A DNA stretch of 64,000 bases. Origin: Bin87 sp965262485 (GTDB lineage: Bacteria > Chloroflexota > Dehalococcoidia > Lucifugimonadales > UBA3495). Location: assembly GCA_965262485.1 (NCBI GenBank), contig OZ253540.1, forward strand, positions 2,604,001 through 2,668,000. Direction: 5' to 3'. Within the stretch, counting starts at the first letter, position 1; each line of letters starts with the position of its first letter. Shown here one piece after another: positions 8,660-18,030 of the stretch. Both the position numbers and the translations under genes were made by a program. The notes under the pieces are model-generated. The model was not told where the DNA came from and searched no databases. It saw nothing but the letters and a program-made list of their open reading frames with translations.

Positions 8660-9427
8660 CTAACTTCGCATAACGTAGGGCATGAAATACTCGCGGGTTG
8701 GGTCTTCGGCCATACCCGGCATGGACGCGGGCACGATGCCGTCGCTTTCCAGGGCTGATTTCACAATACCCTTGTTGAAAGGGCTGATATCTCCGTCGGC
8801 CATGAAATCCTGTACGGGCATCCAGAGGCATTCTTCGATCTCTTGCTCACCCATCCTGATATCTGTGGTCAACGCCCGCAGCCGGCATACGAAGTAGATG
8901 TCCGACTTGCCGTAGCGGTATCCGTGCCAGTGCCTGAAACAGGTGAGCGCTTCGAATTCTGCTTCGACGCCGGTTTCCTCCAGGACTTCGCGCACGATGG
9001 AATCTGCGATGTGTTCGCCGGGTTCCAGCGCTCCGCCGGGGAGTTTGTAAAACGGCGGTCGGTTGTCGATGCGATACCTTTCGCACACCACCAGCAACTC
9101 TTGCCGGTCGTTCACCACCACCCCGCCGGCGCCGATGTAGTGGGTAGCGTAGTTGGGGATGTATGAACCGGGTATCAACGACAGCGTGGCGGTGATGTAG
9201 TCGTTGCCAGCGTGGTGATACATGAATCCGCGTTCGGTGGCGATGGGAACGTGGCTCGCCAACGCGATGGGAATGTCGACCCAGGCAACTTCGTATCCGG
9301 CTTTGCGCCATTCGGCCACGGAAACGTCCAAGCGGGCAGCGAATTCGTCGGGATCGGTGGGCAGTTCAGCCGTGTTTACCACCACCCCGCGGAATGGATT
9401 GGGTGTAGCGGTAAGCGGAACGGCCAA
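8660..9427 (-). CDS. NUDIX hydrolase, NUDT6-like two-domain form
   Basis: 256 residues. The N-terminal 95 residues (FRGVVVN, ARLDVSVAEWRKAGYEVAWV) match the small pre-domain found in plant and animal NUDT6-type proteins. The NUDIX box is complete: GGALEPGEHI then REVLEETGVE, with Glu residues of REVxEExG for metal. Hydrolyses a nucleoside diphosphate linked to another moiety; the substrate is unknown. The start is taken as TTG 9427, which has GGAGG six bases upstream and begins immediately before the conserved pre-domain; the frame is open much further upstream but with no conservation. Confidence 0.82.
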   Translation of the reverse strand: MAVPLTATPNPFRGVVVNTAELPTDPDEFAARLDVSVAEWRKAGYEVAWVDIPIALASHVPIATERGFMYHHAGNDYITATLSLIPGSYIPNYATHYIGAGGVVVNDRQELLVVCERYRIDNRPPFYKLPGGALEPGEHIADSIVREVLEETGVEAEFEALTCFRHWHGYRYGKSDIYFVCRLRALTTDIRMGEQEIEECLWMPVQDFMADGDISPFNKGIVKSALESDGIVPASMPGMAEDPTREYFMPYVMRS

Positions 9428-9696
9428 TGCGCACCTCCGAATCGTGTCGCCAGGACTGGGCCGGTACGTTGGGATCAGCGCCCGGCAACATACCGTATCA
9501 ACCTGCCGTAGCAGCCGGGCGAAGTATAGCACAACCGGAGGTATGTTAAAGGGCGGCGCTGCTGATGGAGGCGATTTCGCTACTCGGGACTTGCTGGGGC
9601 GTTGTCTGAAAACGACCAGTTGCGTGACGGATCTCGGAATCGCGATTTGGCTGCTGCAACGCGTTTTTCGGACTTCAGAGCGCACGGTGGGGTGCG

Positions 9697-10575
9697 TTAC
9701 TCAGAATTTGGTTCGCACCATGAAATATCTGAGTCAAGTTCAAACGCCGTTACGCATTGCGCCAGTTGATCGTAAGAGCCAGTCTCGAGAAAGCAAAACC
9801 AATTTTCCAAAGAGTCGGACACGAAACTTCGCCACAGCACGTCGCATCCATCTATGCCGTACTGCACCAGTAAGAATTGCATGACGAGGGAATTGTGGAG
9901 GACTGTGCGGTTGTCGCCGTAAGTCTGCAATGGTATGCCCAGAAGATCGTGAAGTTCCTCCTTACCGTCGTCAGCCATTGGGTGAACTTCTCCAGAGGCG
10001 GGGTCGTACCCAAGACTGTACAGGACTGGTAGGTTCATTCTCTTCGCTGATTCCTTGGCATCTGGCCGCCGCCAGTCGCTTTTCGGCTCCTGACGAAATC
10101 GGGAGCGCCTCTCATTGTGTAGTCTTTTTGCCTCTACAAGTGCTTCTGGTGTGAGCTTCTCGATAATCGACGGATCGCTGAAAGTAGCGTCTGCCGATTG
10201 GTATTGCTTCTGAAATGACCACCGTTCGAATTTCTCAAATTCGTCACGGTCAATAAGGTCTTTCAGGTGCACTACCCGATCAACGAGCGCACGGTGAAGC
10301 ACCCAGCAATCCTGATAATTTCCAGCTTTCCAGAGGAGGTGGATGCTGTCAAGGCATACCGTTCCGCGGGCAATGAAGTTCATGATGATCTGATCTTTCA
10401 AATTACTCGAGCTTTTTTCTGCGAGCCATAGAAGGGCGTTTACCGTGAAATTTCGCAGAACCTCGATTGCTCGCGCATAATCGTCGGGGGAAAGGTAAGT
10501 TGTTTTATCTATGGAGGACATAGCCTTCTCCGTCGCTCGGCGAGGATCATCAGACATTCCGTTGAAACTCGACAT
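9697..10575 (-). CDS. DUF5677-like protein coupled to the N6-methylase
   Basis: 292 residues, mostly helical. The segment with ARGTVCLDSIHLLWKAGNYQ followed by DCWVLHRALVDRVVHLKDLI has the helix pattern of DUF5677-type proteins. No catalytic motif is evident. ATG 10575 is 5 bases past the stop of the upstream methylase (stop 10581-10583), so the two are likely translated together. Genes of this type are found in defence neighbourhoods, which fits the methylase partner; the function itself is unknown. Confidence 0.6.
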   Translation of the reverse strand: MSSFNGMSDDPRRATEKAMSSIDKTTYLSPDDYARAIEVLRNFTVNALLWLAEKSSSNLKDQIIMNFIARGTVCLDSIHLLWKAGNYQDCWVLHRALVDRVVHLKDLIDRDEFEKFERWSFQKQYQSADATFSDPSIIEKLTPEALVEAKRLHNERRSRFRQEPKSDWRRPDAKESAKRMNLPVLYSLGYDPASGEVHPMADDGKEELHDLLGIPLQTYGDNRTVLHNSLVMQFLLVQYGIDGCDVLWRSFVSDSLENWFCFLETGSYDQLAQCVTAFELDSDISWCEPNSE

Positions 10576-10580
10576 TAAGG

Positions 10581-13500
10581 CTAATCGGGCGGCCCCGTCG
10601 TCTTGGTGGAAGTAACCGTAGGCTCGCTGCACCATTGCAATCTGAGGATGTCCAGTTGCTCAACTGCCTTTTCATCGAGTCCGAGGACTTCGTTGAGCAA
10701 TCGCCGGTCCAGGTCTTTGCGAACCGCGTCTCGCCAGGCTTCGTTTGCCGGCAGCAGCGTTTGCTCTTGCAGGTCGTCAAAGATTTTCACCGTAGCGGCG
10801 AGTTGCGCTGAGCTGAGCTTAGTGACGTCCAGCACAGGGATGGCAGGAATGGCCGTGACCGTGGTTGTACCTCGCCCATTTTGGGAGCGGTTGCTTTCCA
10901 TCCAGTAGCCGACCAAACCGAGGGTGCTGTTGAGCCAAATGCACATGGCCTTTTCGTATTGCGGTGAGGTTAACATCAGCGTTGGCCATGCTCTACCCCC
11001 AAGCGCAGGAAGTTCAGCGAATGCGGCTGTCGTGGCATTGGCATTGAACCGAAAGTCTCGGTTGATGTGGAGGTGCGTGGCGGAGTTGTTCCACATCTGC
11101 TCGGCGGCTGTGTCACTGTTTTGTCTTACCTCGCCGTGGCTGTCGGGCTTGGTCAGCATTGTGCTTTGTCGCTTGTGATCGTTGTTCCACAGCATCGGGT
11201 ACTCGTGCGTTGAACTGTACCCGTCGCGCTTGTGGAATGGGCTGTTGCTTCTCCCAGTGATGTCGCGGTCAACGGGCCCAACCTGCGCTATGCTTCCTGC
11301 TTTCGTGATGGGAATTTCAATTGATCCGGCACGCTGGGGCAGCTGTAGTTCGCCACGGGCCAGTTTCTTGGCCCGTTCAACTAACGTCGGATCAGAGATG
11401 CGTAATGTAGTCCACTTATGATTTTGAACTACGTTTTCGTAGGTCACGAAGCCGATTTCGTCGTCTCCAATTTCTACGCGGCCCCAGGTGTCTGGCTTGG
11501 TGGTGTTGGAGATTGCCTGTTTTATTGCCCTTGCGGTTTCTTGGGCTTCCAGTTTTGAGGCCGGACAAGCCTTGAGATTGACGAAGTGGGTTCGCCGGCT
11601 TGGTGATTTCCTTGTTGGGATGCGGCGTGCGATGACCATGCAGTCGGCGAAATCGCTGTCTGCCGAGAAGGCAGAATCTTTGATGTCGGGCTGCGCAATG
11701 GAAACTACCACGATCTGGTCGTAGTTCTCATGCAGCAGGTTCCGCAGGCCTTGCCAACTGTACGGTTGGTCTTTCTTGGCATCGTAGCTGCCGCCCATCA
11801 TGGCGGACGTGGGCAGTATCAGGGCAATTCGACCTTCGGGCTGGACCATGTTGTTGGCGATAGCGGTAAAGGTGGTTCCCAGCCCGGCGTTGCCGTCGCT
11901 GATGGTGTCCTTGCCGAGCTGACGCTCAAGACGTTTCATTTCGCTTTGTTCCTCGTCGGTGGTGCCGAACGCTGCGAACGCCGGGTTTTTCGGTTCCACG
12001 TGGTCGGTGGTTCCGAAGGGAGCGTGCTTGGTAGGTCTGGTGAACGGGGGGTTCATCGCGACCAGGCTTTGGCTCACTGGCGCCATGATTACGTCCAAGC
12101 CTCTTCTTTCGCCATGGGCTCCTAGCGCAGCCTGTTCATCCAGAGGCAGTACCGTCTGTAACTTGGGCCCGCTGAGATTCAGCAGAGCTATTGATCCCAA
12201 GTCGACCAATGGCTTGCCTTTGCTGTTGGTTGCCTTCACGGGGTTTCCGTTTTCGTCCATCACCAGTTGGCCGTTCTGGTCGGTTTTGCGCTGACCGCCG
12301 AACGGAAAGAGTATGCAGCGAGTGCCCTCGTATGGAACGGTCGGCGAGACTGACGACAGCAGGGACGCGGTGAGGTGAACGGCTGCCGGCATGATGTCGC
12401 ATGCAGTCAGGCAGTCCTTCATCATGTGTTCGTGGTGTTCGTCTGGATTGCCACCATGCAGACGGTAGAGGTCCCTGACGCGCTGGTAGGCTGCCAGCAT
12501 GATGCCGCCGCTGCCGCAGGCATAGTCCGCGATCTTGTACTGTTTCAGGGTTTCAGGATCCGCCCAGTCAAGGTTTTCGGGTATGGCCAAGTTGGTCAGT
12601 AGAGTGGTGGCCTCCGGCGTGGTGTAGTAGGTCTTGAGGGTCTTGCGATCAGCAATCAGCCGTTGGAACACCGTTCCAGCGATGTCGTTGTGGCGCGTTG
12701 CCTCAATAATCCCGTCTGCCGTGCTGGCCATTTGCTCCAGTATGTTGCTGGCAGCGCTGGCCGGAATTTGGAGAAGCAGTTCTTTTGCGACGTGGAAGAT
12801 TGGCCAGAAGTTGACGTCCAGTATCCGGTCGAATCCCGCGATGACGGCGTCTTTGGTAAGACGTTTGCCGGTGGTTTCGTCGCGGATTTGAGCCAGTCCC
12901 TTGATGCCGGCGTAACCATCGAGGTTCTGCTGGTATGCCAGGGCATTGATGATCATAGTAGTTGCCATGTTCGCAGTCTGCAGGCGCGCTTCCTGGTCAG
13001 CCTTGACCTGTTTGGAGTCTTCCGACTTTCCCGTAGGCCACGGCTGACGCAGTTTTTCGGCTATGTTGACGCCGATCGCAGTGTTCAGCGCGGCTGCGTC
13101 AATTATGGAGTGGGCGGCAACGGCGGCGCCGTCGGCCAGCGTGTCGGCAGCCTGGCGTATCAGGTCGGCGGGTTCGGCGGCTGGCCGCACGAACTCGACG
13201 AGGTTCCGGACGTTGCCGGTGATGAACCCTGATTTTGGAAACCGGGTGTAGTCGTCCGGTGTTCCGATGTAAGCGGCGTATTGCATAACTGCGCCGTTGC
13301 GCAGCATTGCCTCTGCTTGGTCGCCGTTGGTGGCGTCCTGAAGTTCTTTGGGACTGAGCACTCCAATGACCGTGTGGATGGTCTGGCCGCCAAGCGCCGG
13401 CTTTAGCGCCTCTCCGAGCTTGTTGAGGCAGTCGCCTTCTACGTTGGCGACGTTGTACTCGTTTTCGATCACGACGGGAGGTTCCGGCGAGGGCCGGGTG

Positions 13501-13637
13501 ATCAGGATGTCAGGCCGCCGGTTGGACGTAGCCAGTGTCCCGTCGTTTTCTTCCGCGATTGTCCACTGGGTGCCCTTGACGCATTCCCTGATTATCGTGG
13601 CGATGCGACCGTTGAGCTGGTCTTCCCTGATGGTCAT
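10581..13637 (-). CDS. Large N6-adenine DNA methylase, possible type IIG-like restriction enzyme
   Basis: 1018 residues. Methylase core: YYTTPEATTLL, SAM motif I DYACGSGGIM (residues 371-380) and catalytic motif IV MNPPFT (around 520). The N-terminal 100 residues hold RPD43ILI and VVIE58NE60, a layout like a PD-(D/E)xK nuclease but with Glu in place of the final Lys, so cleavage activity is uncertain. The C-terminal 300 residues should contain target recognition (PILDVTKLSS and PLGLVGYW-like borders as in HsdS). Start ATG 13637 with GGGAGA upstream. Together with the downstream DUF5677-like gene it forms a two-gene unit with no separate restriction subunit. Confidence 0.82.
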   Translation of the reverse strand: MTIREDQLNGRIATIIRECVKGTQWTIAEENDGTLATSNRRPDILITRPSPEPPVVIENEYNVANVEGDCLNKLGEALKPALGGQTIHTVIGVLSPKELQDATNGDQAEAMLRNGAVMQYAAYIGTPDDYTRFPKSGFITGNVRNLVEFVRPAAEPADLIRQAADTLADGAAVAAHSIIDAAALNTAIGVNIAEKLRQPWPTGKSEDSKQVKADQEARLQTANMATTMIINALAYQQNLDGYAGIKGLAQIRDETTGKRLTKDAVIAGFDRILDVNFWPIFHVAKELLLQIPASAASNILEQMASTADGIIEATRHNDIAGTVFQRLIADRKTLKTYYTTPEATTLLTNLAIPENLDWADPETLKQYKIADYACGSGGIMLAAYQRVRDLYRLHGGNPDEHHEHMMKDCLTACDIMPAAVHLTASLLSSVSPTVPYEGTRCILFPFGGQRKTDQNGQLVMDENGNPVKATNSKGKPLVDLGSIALLNLSGPKLQTVLPLDEQAALGAHGERRGLDVIMAPVSQSLVAMNPPFTRPTKHAPFGTTDHVEPKNPAFAAFGTTDEEQSEMKRLERQLGKDTISDGNAGLGTTFTAIANNMVQPEGRIALILPTSAMMGGSYDAKKDQPYSWQGLRNLLHENYDQIVVVSIAQPDIKDSAFSADSDFADCMVIARRIPTRKSPSRRTHFVNLKACPASKLEAQETARAIKQAISNTTKPDTWGRVEIGDDEIGFVTYENVVQNHKWTTLRISDPTLVERAKKLARGELQLPQRAGSIEIPITKAGSIAQVGPVDRDITGRSNSPFHKRDGYSSTHEYPMLWNNDHKRQSTMLTKPDSHGEVRQNSDTAAEQMWNNSATHLHINRDFRFNANATTAAFAELPALGGRAWPTLMLTSPQYEKAMCIWLNSTLGLVGYWMESNRSQNGRGTTTVTAIPAIPVLDVTKLSSAQLAATVKIFDDLQEQTLLPANEAWRDAVRKDLDRRLLNEVLGLDEKAVEQLDILRLQWCSEPTVTSTKTTGPPD

Positions 13638-13789
13638 TTGAGTATTCTCCCAAGTATTTTTGGCTCGTGTCGCGGTAGACGGGGCAATAATTGGCGATTC
13701 TATCATCGGTTCGCTTGGAGACCGCGGCTTTGGTGCCACTCCCGCAGTTTCGGGCTGGTGTGCCTGACGGCGCTGGGCGGAGCAACAGT

Positions 13790-13960
13790 AGGCTCGTTGC
13801 AAGACGGTTGTTCGCCTTCAATGCGGACACCGGCGCGGTGGCCTGGGAGCATGATCTGGTCAACACCAACCTGTCCACCGCGCCCGCGATTGCCGGCGGC
13901 GTTCTCTACCTGCCAACGCATGACGGTCGGTTGTTGGCCCTGAGCGAACAAAACCCTTGA
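13790..13960 (+). pseudogene. 3' remnant of a PQQ-type beta-propeller protein
   Basis: The frame reads LFAFNADTGAVAWEHDL and then APAIAGGVLYLPTHDGRLLA before the stop. This is one and a half blades of a PQQ/BamB-like propeller (xALDAxTGxxxW ... vagGxVYvgsxDGxLyAL), with nothing recognisable upstream. The rest of the gene is missing, so this is a leftover fragment ending at the 5' side of the Tam-like gene. Confidence 0.6.
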
Positions 13961-14034
13961 TGTTGACGGGTTTTGTGGCCCAACCTATACTCGCGGCAAC
14001 TGTTCCAAATCCATGCAAGCAGGCCGACCTAACG

Positions 14035-14859
14035 ATGACCCAAGCTACGCCCCACCAACGAGATATCGCCGGAGAATCCTGGGACCCTGGGCAATATCTC
14101 AAGTTCGCCGACCACCGCATACGCCCCGCCCTGGACCTGATGGGGCGCATTCCCCTGGCAGATCCCGGAGTAATCTATGACCTGGGTTGCGGCAGCGGCA
14201 ACGTCGCCCGCGTGCTGGCTGACCGTTGGCCGGCCTCCAGCGTCGTTGGCGTGGACAATTCGCCCGAAATGCTGGCCGAGGCTGCTGAAACTCCGTCTCG
14301 CGTGGTGTGGGAACACGGCGACCTTGCCGATTGGCAGCCGGGATCGCCTCCTTCGATTCTTTACTCCAACGCCGTTATTCAGTGGGTACCCGACCATGAG
14401 GAGTTGATTCCTCGTCTGTGGTCGATGCTGCCCGCCGGAGGGTGCCTGGCGGTGCAGGCCCCCATGAGCTGGGATATGCCATCCCACAACATCATGCGTG
14501 AAACGTTGTCCAATGGCGGCAAAGGCGGCGGGCCCATCGGCAGCGCCGAGCTGCGGGAGGCGGTTGGCAACCGCTGGGTGCAGGACCCCGATTTTTACTA
14601 CGACCTGCTGGCCCCCGAAGCCGCCCACCTGGATGTGTGGACCACGGAGTATCAACACGTGATCGCCGGCGACGACGCCGTCCTGGAGTGGGTAACCGGC
14701 ACCGGTCTGCGCCCGATCCTCAATGGCCTGAACGACGCCGACCGCGAGATATATCGGGAAGAATACCGGCAGCGGCTGAGCCGGGAATATCCCAGGCGAC
14801 CCGACGGCGTTACGCTTTATCCGTTCCGGAGACTGTTTTTGGTCGCCGTGCGGGGATGA
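14035..14859 (+). CDS. Trans-aconitate 2-methyltransferase-like SAM methyltransferase
   Basis: 274 residues. Tam-like features: WDPGQYLKFADHRIRPALDL at the N-terminus, SAM motif I VIYDLGCGSGNV, GVDNSPEMLAEA, and ILYSNAVIQWVPDHEEL. Tam methylates trans-aconitate to stop it inhibiting aconitase; close paralogs act on other carboxylates. ATG 14035 is preferred over 13957 because similarity begins right after it and the upstream start overlaps the propeller remnant. A short dispersed repeat follows the stop. Confidence 0.82.
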   Translation: MTQATPHQRDIAGESWDPGQYLKFADHRIRPALDLMGRIPLADPGVIYDLGCGSGNVARVLADRWPASSVVGVDNSPEMLAEAAETPSRVVWEHGDLADWQPGSPPSILYSNAVIQWVPDHEELIPRLWSMLPAGGCLAVQAPMSWDMPSHNIMRETLSNGGKGGGPIGSAELREAVGNRWVQDPDFYYDLLAPEAAHLDVWTTEYQHVIAGDDAVLEWVTGTGLRPILNGLNDADREIYREEYRQRLSREYPRRPDGVTLYPFRRLFLVAVRG

Positions 14860-14867
14860 ATTTCCGC

Positions 14868-14908
14868 ATTTACATCGATGAACAGGATGAACAGGATAAA
14901 CAGGATTT
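14868..14908 (+). repeat. Dispersed ACATCGATGAACAGGATGAA repeat
   Basis: A short direct-repeat array in which AACAGGAT or AACAGGATAA recurs three times after ACATCGATG. Related copies lie at about 27111-27145 and 52193-52230, always in intergenic DNA. Confidence 0.75.
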
Positions 14909-14972
14909 AATTTGTTGATATCCCGTTTAGCTGGTTTGCCGATGTTCAAATTCGACTCTTTAGAGGTGCAAA

Positions 14973-15911
14973 ATGACGGTTTTAGTATTGGGCGGCGCCG
15001 GTTTCATCGGCCCGCGGGTCATTCGAAAGTTGGTTGAACGGGGCGAAGAGGTTTATGCCACCGACATTAACCCGCTGCCAGACATCCCCGGCGTTGAGCG
15101 CGACGCAATTCGCAGCGCCCGGATTGACATTACCGATTTTGAACAGGTGACGCGCGCCATCGTGGAATCCGAACCCGACCGCATTATCAACCTGGCCTAC
15201 CTCCTCGGCGGCGGCGAGGGCAACCCGCACCACCAGATGCGCCTGAACATTCTGGGAATGGATAACTGTTTCGAAGCGGCGCGCCTGCTGGGGGTCAACC
15301 GGGTGGTTTACGCCAGCTCGGTGGCGGTCAGCGGCCAGCAGGCCAACTTCGGCGACCGCCTGGCCACCGAAGACGACGCCACCTTCGGCACCAGCCAGTA
15401 CGCCGTCCACAAGATATTCAACGAATTCCAGGCCAAGATGTTCAACGACAACTATGATATGTCCGTTACTGGCATTCGGCCGGCCAACGTTACCGGCCCC
15501 GACAAGGTGCGCGGCTCCACCGATCACGTCCGTTGTGTAACGCTGCCATCCCGGGGCGAACCGGTCAGTTTTCCCTATCAGGAGATGATGCGCCTGCCCA
15601 TCCACGTTGAGGACATCGCCGAGGCATTCGTCCGTGTGTCCCTGGTGGACCGCAGTGAATATCCGGTCTACAACTCCGGCGGCACGGCCATCAGCCTGGG
15701 AGATCTGGCTGAAATGGTGCGCGGCTACCTGCCCGACGCGCAAATCACGTTCGACGATCCGGGCGGCCGGGAGCACTCCGGAAATTACATGGTGGACAAC
15801 AGCCGGCTGCTCAACGAGTTCGAGTTGACGTACGCCCCGTTGTCGCAGCGTGTTCTGGAAATCATCAACGACGTGCGCGCGGATGAGGGGCTGCCGCTGA
15901 TTGCGGGGTAG
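14973..15911 (+). CDS. NAD-dependent epimerase/dehydratase
   Basis: 312 residues, extended short-chain dehydrogenase fold. The Rossmann motif GGAGFIG is at residues 7-13, followed by YATDINPL. The active site has YASSVAVSG (Ser) and Y-A-V-H-K (Tyr/Lys pair). The C-terminal substrate domain carries GIRPANVTGPD and VEDIAEAFV. It probably acts on a sugar nucleotide or a related carbonyl; the substrate is not resolved. Stands alone, 113 bases after the Tam-like gene, same strand. Confidence 0.88.
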   Translation: MTVLVLGGAGFIGPRVIRKLVERGEEVYATDINPLPDIPGVERDAIRSARIDITDFEQVTRAIVESEPDRIINLAYLLGGGEGNPHHQMRLNILGMDNCFEAARLLGVNRVVYASSVAVSGQQANFGDRLATEDDATFGTSQYAVHKIFNEFQAKMFNDNYDMSVTGIRPANVTGPDKVRGSTDHVRCVTLPSRGEPVSFPYQEMMRLPIHVEDIAEAFVRVSLVDRSEYPVYNSGGTAISLGDLAEMVRGYLPDAQITFDDPGGREHSGNYMVDNSRLLNEFELTYAPLSQRVLEIINDVRADEGLPLIAG

Positions 15912-15947
15912 CGCTCACCACCGCATGCGCCGGCAGCCGGTGTCATC

Positions 15948-16265
15948 ATGGCTGTCGGCGCGCTGCTGTCGTCCGGGTTCCAACTGCTGGGAGACCAGTT
16001 TCCAGTCGGACACCCGGCTGGCGTAGTAGCGGCTAATCTGTCCGGGGTAACCATAGGTGGTTTGATCATGGTACTGGGATTCTTAAGGGACAGCCGAGTT
16101 GAAGAGGAGCGCAAGCGCACCGCGGCGGCAGAGGCCCGGGTGGAACGGGAACGGGAGCGGGCCGACCGAATCATTGAGCGGTACCAGGCGGCTACGGAAG
16201 CCCTGATCAAACGACTGGAAGAACTGAATGGCAATAGCAGGTCGAAGCCAGATTTGAGCAAATAG
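15948..16265 (+). CDS. Small membrane protein with a charged coiled coil
   Basis: 105 residues. A glycine-rich hydrophobic N-terminal half (about residues 24-45, VVAANLSGVTIGGLIMVLGF) is likely a membrane segment. It is followed by a long Arg/Glu coiled coil (VEEERKRTAAAEARVERERE). No family recognised. It lies 36 bases after the epimerase; the pattern is seen in many small bacterial membrane-anchored coiled-coil proteins. Confidence 0.55.
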   Translation: MAVGALLSSGFQLLGDQFPVGHPAGVVAANLSGVTIGGLIMVLGFLRDSRVEEERKRTAAAEARVERERERADRIIERYQAATEALIKRLEELNGNSRSKPDLSK

Positions 16266-16277
16266 CCACCTTGCAAT

Positions 16278-17858
16278 TCAGGAGCGGGCAGTGGAGTAGG
16301 GTAGGTGTTCTCCGATGTATCCGACGATAAACGTATCAGTAATGTCATCGCGGTCGAAGTAGATTTGCAATCCCCCACTCGATCCCTGGTAGGTCAGATG
16401 CCGTTCAATGGTAACGAGCCTCCCGTGATCCTGGTCGCTGAAAGACCGCTTGTCTCCGAAACGAGACATCGTGAATGCTGATTCACTGTCAGCATGCTTC
16501 CACCTGGTGAGATCGATGAAATAGTTGTCCCAAGGGCCTATGTTGCCACTCGGCGTGTTGTACCAGGCCTGCGCCAACCGATTGATGGCGTCCAGGGCCG
16601 CCAAAATCTCCACGCCGTTCGGTCTGGGCTTGCCGTAATCTTCAAGCGGTTTCGTGCAGTTGGTAAGGAAACGCAGTTTGGGCAATCGTTCCGGAGTAGT
16701 GATACCTCCCACTACCGTCATCACCCGATTAGCATCCAAATCAACTGCGTCCTCATTCTTGGCGATGCTGTCAGTTTCCTCGGCCTCTGCATCAGTATCC
16801 TGGTATTCGTAGTGCACCAGCTTTTCTTGCAGCCCGGCAATCGTGGCTTTGGCTGCACCTAGCTGGTCTTGCAGCACATAAACGCGCTGCTGCAGGGCAA
16901 CATTCTCCGGGCGGTTCACTTCCGCGACGTCTTCTTTCGGTTGGGTCGTTGATTCAACAATAGTTTCTGCCATAACTTTGGCGTCTGTCGCCAAGGAAAC
17001 GGCCAGGATTGCGGTAGTGGATTCCAGCAATTCCATCAAAAGTAAGGCGTTGCGGTTGGGGATTTCGTTGATTGTGCGGTCCCGTTGTTCTTTGAGAAAA
17101 GTAGCAGCCGGCTCGTAATCGGATTCCGCCATCAACAGCCTATGGCCATCAGCGTTTGGGTGGCGCGAAAAGAGCGCGATCCCTGCCCTGACCCAACTGT
17201 AAAGTTGCTCCATTGACAACTCCAAGCCGATTGTCAATCGCTCCGACGCATTGAGCGTACCCACGCCGGCCCAATCACTATGTTCCGCCGCCAGTTCTAG
17301 AAAATCACTTTCCGGTTGACCGTCCTCAGTTAGGACAATAATCATGTCTCCTCGTCCGAACAAGTCGTCGATGCCGGACACTGTCTCCTTTTTATTTGAG
17401 CCGGATTTCCCGGCGTCGGAACGGCTGGAATCGATTTCCCGCATGAGACCATCCAGACCGTCGATGCCAGCTTCCGCTTTATCGTTCCACGGCAGCATAT
17501 CGGCTTGCAGTGCGGCCGGCCAGTCGGTAATGGACACTAAGTAGCCGCTGGATTGCGCTGATTCCGCCGGGGTGTAAGTCATCAGATAACTCACGTAGGG
17601 CGTTTCTATACCGGGGTGCCGGTAGCGAACGCTGATGAGTTGGCACTGCTTGATGGCGGGCGACATCGGCTTGGACAGGCTTATAGTCAGATTATCGTGC
17701 TCATATCTCCGGATGGGCAGAGTGCCGCCCAATTCCTTGCGCGCCAGGTCGCGGTAGCTGCCAGCGTGGGCCATTGCCCAATCGCGGGCTAACTTCTCGG
17801 CATTACGCATCTGATTTTGACTGCCTATCATCTGAATTCGTTGAGTCATTCCTGGCAT
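16278..17858 (-). CDS. Hypothetical protein with central coiled coil
   Basis: About 526 residues, family not recognised. An N-terminal region to about 130 is globular (ISVRYRHPGIETPYVSYLMT). A charged linker with SDAGKSGSNKKE follows, then an alanine/leucine helical region, a coiled coil with VALQQRVYVLQDQLGAAKAT, and an acidic stretch (DTDAEAEETDSIAKNEDAVD). The C-terminal 110 residues (NRLAQAWYNTPSGNIGPWDN, then IYFDRDDITDTFIVGYIGEH) form a separate domain, reminiscent of small beta-rich proteins ending in GYIGxHLP. Start ATG 17858 is picked because AGGTGG lies six bases upstream; earlier in-frame ATGs exist. Confidence 0.6.
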   Translation of the reverse strand: MPGMTQRIQMIGSQNQMRNAEKLARDWAMAHAGSYRDLARKELGGTLPIRRYEHDNLTISLSKPMSPAIKQCQLISVRYRHPGIETPYVSYLMTYTPAESAQSSGYLVSITDWPAALQADMLPWNDKAEAGIDGLDGLMREIDSSRSDAGKSGSNKKETVSGIDDLFGRGDMIIVLTEDGQPESDFLELAAEHSDWAGVGTLNASERLTIGLELSMEQLYSWVRAGIALFSRHPNADGHRLLMAESDYEPAATFLKEQRDRTINEIPNRNALLLMELLESTTAILAVSLATDAKVMAETIVESTTQPKEDVAEVNRPENVALQQRVYVLQDQLGAAKATIAGLQEKLVHYEYQDTDAEAEETDSIAKNEDAVDLDANRVMTVVGGITTPERLPKLRFLTNCTKPLEDYGKPRPNGVEILAALDAINRLAQAWYNTPSGNIGPWDNYFIDLTRWKHADSESAFTMSRFGDKRSFSDQDHGRLVTIERHLTYQGSSGGLQIYFDRDDITDTFIVGYIGEHLPYSTARS

Positions 17859-18030
17859 CTTCATCCACCTGGCGCTCGGTATGTCGGGCTTTCCATTATA
17901 CCTAAACCGTTCCCGCTTGCCGCCGTACCACATCGCTCATATAATGCGGCTATATTCGTTAACCTGAGCGCGCATCGCCGCCTTGCTTGCCGGTCGGTGC
18001 GCCACACGCTTTCACGGAGGAGGTTTCCCA

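Noticed and set aside
14029..14949. 306-codon frame opposite the Tam-like gene
   Set aside because: Shadow of a strongly supported methyltransferase.
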